Below are positions 1 through 5,189 of a stretch of DNA of 19,685 nucleotides, piece by piece. Each line of letters begins with the position of its first letter. Position 1 is the first letter of the stretch. Position numbers and translations under genes: made by a program. Origin of the DNA: Actinomycetales bacterium (GTDB lineage Bacteria; Actinomycetota; Actinomycetes; Actinomycetales; JAHECE01); contig JAHECE010000005.1 of assembly GCA_024641895.1 (NCBI GenBank), forward strand, positions 1-19,685. The letters are read 5' to 3'. The notes beneath the pieces are model-generated. The model did no database searches, had not been told where the DNA came from, and saw only the letters and a program-made list of their open reading frames with translations.

Positions 1-709
1 CCGCGCCGCCGTGCCGCCCGCGCTGCACGGTGCCGCCGAGCAGCAGGCCGGCGCCGAGGCGTTCCCCCGCCAGGAGCACGACGGCGTCGTCCTGATCGGC
101 GGCAGCTCCGCGCCAGTGTTCGCCGAGGGCGGCGAGGTTCGCATCGTTGTCGACATGTGCCACCGACCAGCCGAACGGCTCGAGAAATGCTTCGCGCAGG
201 TCGATCGCGGCGAGCCCGGGCAGGTAGTCCTCGCTCGTGCGCGTGCGCCCGGTCGCGGCGTCGACCGCCGCGGGGACGGCCAGCGCGACCCCGAGCACCG
301 ACTCCAGCGAACGACCGCCCCGCTCGACGGCCTCCGTCACAGCCGATCGGACAGCGGCGAGGCGTTCGGCAGCGGGCACCCGCGGCCCGCGCATCCGCAC
401 CGTGGCGCTCGCGATGGGGTCGCCGCGCAGGTCCGCGAGCAAGGCGGTGGCCGTGTGCACTCCCATGTCGACGCCCAGCACCAGGCCGGCGTTCGCCTGG
501 AACTCGTAGATGCGGGCGGGTCGGCCGGTTCTCGGCTCCGGTCCGGTTCGGAGGGCGTCTCGTTCCACGGCCCAGCCGAGCCGGATCAGCTCCTCGCAGG
601 CGGCGTGCACCGTGGGTCGGGAGAGGCCGGTGACACCCATGATCTCGGCCGCCGTCATCGGGCCGGTGGGTCGCAGTGCGTCGAGCACCGCGGCGGAGCT
701 CTGCTGCAT
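1..709 (-). CDS. ROK-family transcriptional repressor (3' end beyond left edge)
   Basis: Sugar-responsive DNA-binding regulator of the ROK (repressor, ORF, kinase) family; 236 codons are visible and the C-terminus lies outside the window. Residues about 5-50 form a winged helix-turn-helix (VLDALRPTGPMTAAEIMGV then a LSRPTVHAACEEL recognition helix), followed by the usual TGRPARIYEF wing. The ROK sugar-kinase-like domain starts with the phosphate-1 motif DMGVHTATALLAD (from residue 81) and carries VDNDANLAALGE (D187-N191). The zinc-cysteine motif, normally further on, is beyond the edge. The start is ATG at 709, chosen because AAGGAGA lies 7 nt upstream and translation then enters the HTH directly; an upstream ATG near 803 is in another frame. 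Divergent from the GH13 gene, which it probably controls. The ligand cannot be told; a glucoside or fructoside is an inference from the neighbours. Confidence 0.93.
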   Translation of the reverse strand, partial: MQQSSAAVLDALRPTGPMTAAEIMGVTGLSRPTVHAACEELIRLGWAVERDALRTGPEPRTGRPARIYEFQANAGLVLGVDMGVHTATALLADLRGDPIASATVRMRGPRVPAAERLAAVRSAVTEAVERGGRSLESVLGVALAVPAAVDAATGRTRTSEDYLPGLAAIDLREAFLEPFGWSVAHVDNDANLAALGEHWRGAAADQDDAVVLLAGERLGAGLLLGGTVQRGRHGGA

Positions 710-805
710 CGACCCGTCTCCTTCGCCGTCCGCGGTGACGGTGTGGCCGCGGTCGCACCGACCGGCTCGGATGCGCCCTTGACTGCCCTCCGTGCCGCAC
801 CCATA

Positions 806-828
806 CTTTAGCAGAGCGCTTGATAAAG
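806..828. promoter_or_regulatory. Candidate ROK operator, overlapping the ROK -10 region
   Basis: Inverted repeat with 8-bp arms CTTTAGCA and TGATAAAG (one mismatch) separated by 7 bp, in the divergent intergenic region between the ROK gene and the GH13 gene. Outer arms CTTTA/TAAAG resemble known ROK operators (Mlc/NagC type). On the minus strand the sequence TAAAGT (810-805) inside the site could be the -10 box of the ROK gene, which would give autorepression. No convincing -35 is visible for either direction. Confidence 0.6.
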
Positions 829-942
829 CCATGTAACAAAGTGGTGCTCGACCCTGTGCCAGCACCCGTGGCAGCAACCACGACCTCGACTCACCCGCCC
901 TCGCCGCCGGCGAGGCGCTGCTACTCGTCTGGAGCCCCTCGG

Positions 943-2271
943 ATGACCGCCACGAAGCCCGCGCGCCGGCACGTACCGCAGCCGTACGTCCACCTGACCA
1001 ACCCGGAGTGGACCAAGAGCGCCACTCTCTACCAGCTGCACCTGTGGCACTTCACGCCGGAGGGCACGCTCAACGCGGCGGCCGAGCACCTGCCCCGCCT
1101 GGCCGAGCTGGGCGTCGGTGTCGTGTGGCTCTCGCCGATCCACGAGGTCGGGGAGCGGAATCGCAAGGGCGCCTGGGGCAGTCCGTATGCCATCAAGGAC
1201 CACCGCAGCCTGGACTCCAGGCTGGGCACGATGGACGATCTGCGCGACCTCGTCCGGCGCGCCCACGATCTTGGCATGCACGTCATCCTCGACTGGGTCG
1301 GCAACCACACCTCGTGGGACGCCCCGCTGCTCGAGGCTCACCCGGACTGGTACGCCCGCGACTGGAAAGGTGATCTGCGCCCGCCGCTCTGGTTCGACTG
1401 GGACGACGTCGTCAGTGTCGACTACGGCGTCGAGGACCTGCGCGAGTACATGGCGGACGCCATGGCGTACTGGGTTCGTGAAGCCGACGTCGACGGCTAC
1501 CGCTGCGACGCCGCCGGGCTCATCCCGCTGGACTTCTGGGAAACCGTGCGCGCGGAGCTCGAGGCGATCAAGCCGGTGTTCCTCCTTGCCGAGTGGGAGT
1601 CCCGCGAGCTCCACGCCCGGGCTTTCGACGCGTCTTACGCGTCCCCGTGGGCCGAAGCCGTGTTCGCGATCGGGGAGGGGCGCGGCGACGTCGGCGGGCT
1701 CTGCGTGTACTACGCGTGGGACGAGGGCTTCTTCCCGCGCGAGGCCATGCGCATGACCTACGTGAGCAACCACGACGCGAACTACGCCGGCACCGAGTTC
1801 GAACGTCTCGGCCCCCTGGTGGAGGCTGCGATCGTGCTGTCCGTCGTCGGGTCGGGAATCCCGATGATCTACACGGGGCAGGAGGCCGGCAACGAGAAGC
1901 GGCTCGCGTTCTTCGAGCCGGACCCGGTCGAGTGGCGCGAGCACCCCCACGGCGACCTGTACCGCCGCCTCTTCCACCTCAAGCGTGCGACCACGGCGCT
2001 GTGGAACGGGAGCTGGGGTGCGCCGATGCTGCAGGTGATCAACGACTCGCCATCGGCGGTGCTCTCATTCGTCCGCGAGGACGCGAACGGGCGGGTCTTC
2101 GCGGCGCTCAACTTCTCCGGCGAGGCGCAGGACGTCACGTTCCGGGCCGACCTGCACCACGGAACCTGGTCGGACGCGTTCGTCGGTGACGAGATCACGC
2201 TGGACGAGGGGACGAGGCTGACGCTCGCACCCGGGGCCTACCGAGTGCTGGTCGCGGGGCTACGGGACTGA
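943..2271 (+). CDS. GH13 (alpha-amylase family) glycosidase, cytoplasmic
   Basis: Retaining alpha-glucosidase/alpha-amylase family enzyme of 442 aa acting on alpha-glucosidic bonds; exact substrate not assignable. The catalytic (beta/alpha)8 barrel shows conserved region I DWVGNH (117-122), region II GYRCDAA with nucleophile D189, region III LLAEWE with acid/base E217, and region IV SNHD with D278. A short C-terminal beta domain follows (LSFVRED..FAALNFSG). No signal peptide, so intracellular. The start at 943 is chosen over an in-frame TTG at 820: GGAG lies 8 nt upstream, and the extra 41 residues would be low-complexity and would run into the operator. The gene lies divergent from the ROK regulator and is presumably induced by its ligand. 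The length is short for GH13, and the usual domain B insertion is small. The locus, not the sequence, suggests oligosaccharide or sucrose-like substrates. Confidence 0.92.
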   Translation: MTATKPARRHVPQPYVHLTNPEWTKSATLYQLHLWHFTPEGTLNAAAEHLPRLAELGVGVVWLSPIHEVGERNRKGAWGSPYAIKDHRSLDSRLGTMDDLRDLVRRAHDLGMHVILDWVGNHTSWDAPLLEAHPDWYARDWKGDLRPPLWFDWDDVVSVDYGVEDLREYMADAMAYWVREADVDGYRCDAAGLIPLDFWETVRAELEAIKPVFLLAEWESRELHARAFDASYASPWAEAVFAIGEGRGDVGGLCVYYAWDEGFFPREAMRMTYVSNHDANYAGTEFERLGPLVEAAIVLSVVGSGIPMIYTGQEAGNEKRLAFFEPDPVEWREHPHGDLYRRLFHLKRATTALWNGSWGAPMLQVINDSPSAVLSFVREDANGRVFAALNFSGEAQDVTFRADLHHGTWSDAFVGDEITLDEGTRLTLAPGAYRVLVAGLRD

Positions 2272-2294
2272 TCCGGAGGCGACCTCGACAGCGA

Positions 2295-2316
2295 CCAGGG
2301 GCGTCCCGCGACCTGG
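2295..2316. terminator. Weak stem-loop between convergent genes
   Basis: CCAGG and CCTGG pair around a 12-nt loop between the GH13 stop and the stop of the convergent minus-strand gene. No U-tract on either side. It could serve both directions, but the stem is only 5 bp. Confidence 0.25.
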
Positions 2317-2318
2317 GC

Positions 2319-2750
2319 TCAGCCGGCGACGCGGTCCGCGTCGACGATCACCACGACCTGATAGCTCAGCCCGAGAGGGACGGCGGCGAGGGCCTGGAAC
2401 GAGAAGAGCACGTAAGAGTTGCCTGCCCGGCCCGGGTGAGGATGAAGGGCCGCGGCGACGTCGACGACCTGAGCGCCTCCTTGGACGGACTGCAGGCCGA
2501 CGGAGGCGGTCACGACGGCCGATCCGGTGCCGTCGCCGAGGTAGGCGAGGCTGTCGGGCACCCAGAAGGGGGTGCTGATCCCGGATGCCGTGGTCTCGCG
2601 CCCGAGGCGCGCTCGCGGTGTCAGGTTGGGTCGTCCGCCGTACCAGACGGTGCCGCGGTACTCGGTGCGCCGCAGTGATCTGCCGGAACCGTCCGCGGCT
2701 GTGACGAGGATGTCGATGCGGGGCTGGGGTATCGCCTCGATGCTGGACAT
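2319..2750 (-). CDS. Hypothetical protein, 143 aa
   Basis: I do not recognise this family. Judged a real gene because codon third positions are overwhelmingly G or C, and because the start ATG at 2750 is preceded by TAGGAG with a 4-nt spacer. The protein begins MSSIEAIPQPRIDILVTAAD and is rich in alternating hydrophobic, Thr and Gly residues (TEYRGTVWYGG; SAVVTASVGLQ; LSYQVVVIVDA), suggesting a mostly beta fold. It has no signal peptide, membrane segment, cysteines or recognisable catalytic motif. It is convergent with the GH13 gene and divergent from the GH68-like gene, so it sits inside the carbohydrate locus without being cotranscribed with either. Function unknown; a sugar-binding or structural role would be a guess. 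Confidence 0.7.
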   Translation of the reverse strand: MSSIEAIPQPRIDILVTAADGSGRSLRRTEYRGTVWYGGRPNLTPRARLGRETTASGISTPFWVPDSLAYLGDGTGSAVVTASVGLQSVQGGAQVVDVAAALHPHPGRAGNSYVLFSFQALAAVPLGLSYQVVVIVDADRVAG

Positions 2751-2964
2751 GACGCTCCTAGGTACGACCGGCTTGGGCGCTAGCCTGTCCAGACCGCGCC
2801 CCCGTGTCCACTCGGTGAGGCCGGGTCCGGCGCGGACGCGGTCGGTGGCACCCTGACATGGGCCGGTGTTTGCGTATCTTCCGCCGGACCTCGCTGCTGT
2901 CTCTCCCCTGGACAGGCTTCCCGCTGGCTATGCTCGGGCCACCCGCTCAAGGAAGAGAGAACCC

Positions 2965-3969
2965 ATGCTCAGCCTCGCCGACTACTGGCTCTGGGACAGC
3001 TGGATCGTCGACGACGGCGAGCTGTACCACATGTTCGCGCTCCAGGCCCCGCGTTCCCTCGAGGAGGGCTGGCGCCGGCACACGGCTGCGCAGCTCGGCC
3101 ACGCCACGTCGCCGGACCTCAAGAACTGGACGTACCACGGACTGGCGCTCGCCCCGGCCCCGGAGGGTTCCTGGGACGACCTGGCGCTGTGGACGGGCTC
3201 GACGGTGCGTGGAGACGACGGCGTGTGGCGCATGTTCTACACCGCGGTCAACACCGGTGGCCTCGGGGTGAAGGACCAGGGGATCGGCGTCGTGAAGTCC
3301 GACGACCTCTTCACCTGGCGCCGGGAGCTGGACGGCCCGGTGCTGGTGGCGAACCCGGACTGGTACATGACGCTCGGCCTGGAGGAGAAGCCGACGGCGA
3401 GCGAGACGTGGCGCGACCCGTACGTCTTCCGCGATCCGAACGGCGACGGTTGGCACATGTACATCTGTGTGCGTGAGCCCGGTGCCCCCCGCCTGAACGA
3501 CGGCGTGATCGGCTACGCCCGCAGCTGGGACCTGGACAACTGGGAGCTCCAGCCGCCGATCAACACGCCTGCCGGTTTCGGCCAGATCGAGGTCCCACAG
3601 GTCGGGGTCGTCGACGGGCAGCCGACGCTGGTCTTCACCTGTCACTGGCAGGAGCAGCCGCCGGAGACGATCGAGAAGTGGGGCCCGACGAAGTACTGCA
3701 CCTGGTCGATCCCCGGGGACTCGCTCCTCGGCCCGTGGGACATCAGCAAGGCCGTCCCGTTCGAGGCCGAGCCGGACCTGTTCGCCGCTCCGTTCATCCG
3801 CGACCGCTCGGGTCAGTGGGTCCTCGTCGGCTTCGTGAACCTCGAGCCGTACGGGATCCTGTCGTTCGACATCATCGACCCGATCCCGGTCGTCTCGGAG
3901 AACGGCGTGCTCAAGGCGCGCTCCGACTACGTGCCCGTCGGGCCTGCTCGGTTGGCCAGCGGCAAGTAG
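2965..3969 (+). CDS. GH68/GH32-like five-bladed beta-propeller glycosidase
   Basis: Probable clan GH-J enzyme (levansucrase/beta-fructosidase type; hydrolysis or transfer of fructosyl units), 334 aa. Motifs in order: WLWDSW at 9-13, matching the GH68 nucleophile motif (VWDSWP in levansucrases; D11 here); repeated blade signatures such as SPDLKNWTYHG and SDDLFTWRRE; ETWRDPYVF with the transition-state motif RDP (150-152); and GQIEVPQV with E209 as probable general acid. Much shorter than levansucrases (about 450 aa or more), with the nucleophile almost at the N-terminus and no signal peptide, so an intracellular minimal propeller. The start at 2965 is set by GGAAGAGAG upstream; in-frame extension to 2866 lacks a ribosome site. 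A GH43 or GH130-like activity is the alternative. It stands alone downstream of a divergent hypothetical gene, not in an operon with GH13. Confidence 0.8.
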   Translation: MLSLADYWLWDSWIVDDGELYHMFALQAPRSLEEGWRRHTAAQLGHATSPDLKNWTYHGLALAPAPEGSWDDLALWTGSTVRGDDGVWRMFYTAVNTGGLGVKDQGIGVVKSDDLFTWRRELDGPVLVANPDWYMTLGLEEKPTASETWRDPYVFRDPNGDGWHMYICVREPGAPRLNDGVIGYARSWDLDNWELQPPINTPAGFGQIEVPQVGVVDGQPTLVFTCHWQEQPPETIEKWGPTKYCTWSIPGDSLLGPWDISKAVPFEAEPDLFAAPFIRDRSGQWVLVGFVNLEPYGILSFDIIDPIPVVSENGVLKARSDYVPVGPARLASGK

Positions 3970-3980
3970 GCGGGCGACTA

Positions 3981-3994
3981 CTCGGACTGCCGAG
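3981..3994 (+). terminator. Possible stem-loop after the GH68-like gene
   Basis: CTCGG-actg-CCGAG, a compact 5-bp stem with 4-nt loop, 12 nt past the stop codon. A second weak pair, GCACCG (3994-3999) with CGGTGC (4016-4021), overlaps it. No U-tract. It may end transcription before the metF promoter. Confidence 0.3.
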
Positions 3995-4048
3995 CACCGG
4001 ACGCGTCTCGCCCCTCGGTGCCCGCTCGGGTGTGCCCGCCGGATCAGT

Positions 4049-4054
4049 TAACAT
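4049..4054 (+). promoter_or_regulatory. -10 box of the metF-metE operon
   Basis: TAACAT is close to the TATAAT/TANNNT consensus and is the only AT-rich hexamer in this GC-rich stretch. It predicts a transcript start near 4061, so that the riboswitch closing helix (from 4063) begins almost at the 5' end of the RNA. No good -35 is visible. Confidence 0.6.
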
Positions 4055-4060
4055 CTGTCG

Positions 4061-4153
4061 GACCATCCAGAGCGGCCGAGAGTCCTGGCTCCGCGACGCC
4101 GCAGCAACCCCCCTCCCGCGAGGGCGTGGGTGCTACCGCCAGGTCCGATGGAG
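4061..4153 (+). ncRNA. SAM-I (S-box) riboswitch upstream of metF-metE
   Basis: S-adenosylmethionine-sensing leader RNA. Conserved S-box features in order: AGAGCGGCCGAG near 4070-4080, CCTGGC (4084-4089), GACGCCGCAGCAACC (4095-4109, corresponding to the TGAxxCCxxGCAACC core), a P3 hairpin CCCTC/GAGGG (4111-4115/4120-4124), then GGTGCTACC and GCCAGG (4138-4143, pairing with CCTGGC). Closing helix P1 is CCATC (4063-4067) with GATGG (4147-4151). P1's 3' strand overlaps the GGAG Shine-Dalgarno (4150-4153) of the following small ORF, which suggests translational repression when SAM is bound. No terminator hairpin with a U-tract follows. SAM-IV is less likely given the order of motifs. Confidence 0.87.
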
Positions 4154-4158
4154 ACACG

Positions 4159-4209
4159 ATGACCGAGCACCACAGCGGTGCGTCCAGCGCGCGTGAGGTG
4201 AGTCGATGA
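4159..4209 (+). CDS. 16-codon leader ORF coupling the riboswitch to metF
   Basis: Small ORF encoding MTEHHSGASSAREVSR. GGAG at 4150-4153 sits 5 nt before its ATG, an ideal ribosome site, and lies in and just after the 3' strand of riboswitch helix P1. Its stop TGA (4207-4209) overlaps the metF ATG (4206-4208) in the form ATGA, the classic arrangement for translational coupling. The peptide has no Met or Cys run, so attenuation by codon starvation is not suggested; its job is more likely to bring ribosomes to metF when SAM is low. Whether the peptide itself does anything is unknown. I infer expression from signals only. Confidence 0.55.
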   Translation: MTEHHSGASSAREVSR

Positions 4210-5174
4210 GCACCGCCGCGCTCTACGCGCAACCGCTCGGGCGCCCCACCGTGTCGTTCGAGATCTTCCCGCCCCGCACCCCGGCCGCCGCGGCCGGCCT
4301 GTGGCGCACCGTCGAGCACCTCGCGGCGGTCGGTCCCGACTACATCTCGGTGACCTACGGCGCCTCGGGCTCGACCCGTGAGTCGAGCAGGAGTCTGGTA
4401 CGACAGATCCTCGGTGAGACCTCCGTGACCGCCGTCGCGCACCTCACCTGTGTAGGGGCGTCCAGGGACGAGGTGTCCACCCTCGTCGGGGAGTTCCTCG
4501 ACGAGGGGGTGCGCGACATCCTCGCCCTTCGCGGCGACCCTCCGAAGGACCAGCCGGACTGGCTCCCGCACCCCCAGGGCCTCGCCTACGCGAGCGAGCT
4601 CGTCGCCCTGATCCGCCAGATCGAGCACGGTCGCTGCGCCGAGGCGCGCCGCCGGCCGGACGAGCCGCTGAGCATCGCCGTGGCGGCCTACCCCGGAGGG
4701 GTCGCCTCGCCTACCCGCGGCGCCGACGTCGCCGCACTGCTCGCGAAGCAGGCGGCCGGCGCCGACTACGCGCTCACCCAGGTCTTCTACGACGCTGCTG
4801 CCTACGCAGGGCTCGTGCGCGAGGCGCGCGCCGCCGGCGTGCACATCCCGATCGTGCCCGGCCTCATCCCGATGACGGATCCCGGGCGGCTGAGCCGCCT
4901 CGAGGCGCTTACCGGGGTCGAGCCGCCCGCCGACCTCATGGCGAGGCTCGTGGCCGAGGACGACCGCCTCGTCCGGCACCGGGTCGGGATCCGCGCGAGC
5001 GTCGACCTCGCGCACGCCGTGCTCGATGCGGGCGCCCCTGGCCTGCACCTCTACACGTTCAACAAGTACGAAGCAGCACTTGACCTGCTCGAGGGTGTCA
5101 ACCTCGACGGCGGGGCCTCGTCGGCCCCGGACCTGGCCAGCGGGCCGTGGGTCAGCGCACCATCCGCCCACTGA
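4206..5174 (+). CDS. metF: Methylenetetrahydrofolate reductase
   Basis: Reduces 5,10-methylene-THF to 5-methyl-THF with an FAD cofactor, supplying the methyl group used by MetE in the last step of methionine synthesis (cytoplasm). 322 aa, somewhat longer than E. coli MetF (296). Family motifs: VSFEIFPPR with the catalytic Glu E19, VTYGASGSTR (49-58), VAHLTC (77-82), ALRGDPP (107-113), the GADYALTQVFYD segment (185-196) and C-terminal LHLYTFNK (270-277). The start at ATG 4206 follows GAGGTGAG and overlaps the stop of the leader ORF. First gene of a metF-metE operon under the SAM riboswitch. The final 25 residues (GGASSAPDLASGPW...) are a low-complexity tail beyond the usual family end. Confidence 0.96.
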   Translation: MSTAALYAQPLGRPTVSFEIFPPRTPAAAAGLWRTVEHLAAVGPDYISVTYGASGSTRESSRSLVRQILGETSVTAVAHLTCVGASRDEVSTLVGEFLDEGVRDILALRGDPPKDQPDWLPHPQGLAYASELVALIRQIEHGRCAEARRRPDEPLSIAVAAYPGGVASPTRGADVAALLAKQAAGADYALTQVFYDAAAYAGLVREARAAGVHIPIVPGLIPMTDPGRLSRLEALTGVEPPADLMARLVAEDDRLVRHRVGIRASVDLAHAVLDAGAPGLHLYTFNKYEAALDLLEGVNLDGGASSAPDLASGPWVSAPSAH

Positions 5175-5189
5175 CGCACAAGGACGACG

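Noticed and set aside
11..811. Plus-strand open frames opposite the ROK gene
   Set aside because: The minus strand gives a full wHTH-ROK protein with a ribosome site; the plus-strand products are low-complexity.
820..942. Upstream TTG extension of the GH13 gene
   Set aside because: No ribosome site, would start inside the operator palindrome, and adds a Pro/Ala/Ser/Thr-rich stretch not typical of GH13; GGAG-ATG at 943 is better.
4058..4148. Alternative 7-bp pairing TCGGACC/GGTCCGA competing with riboswitch P1
   Set aside because: The predicted transcript start is near 4061, so the first three bases of the upstream arm would not be transcribed; only four pairs would remain.
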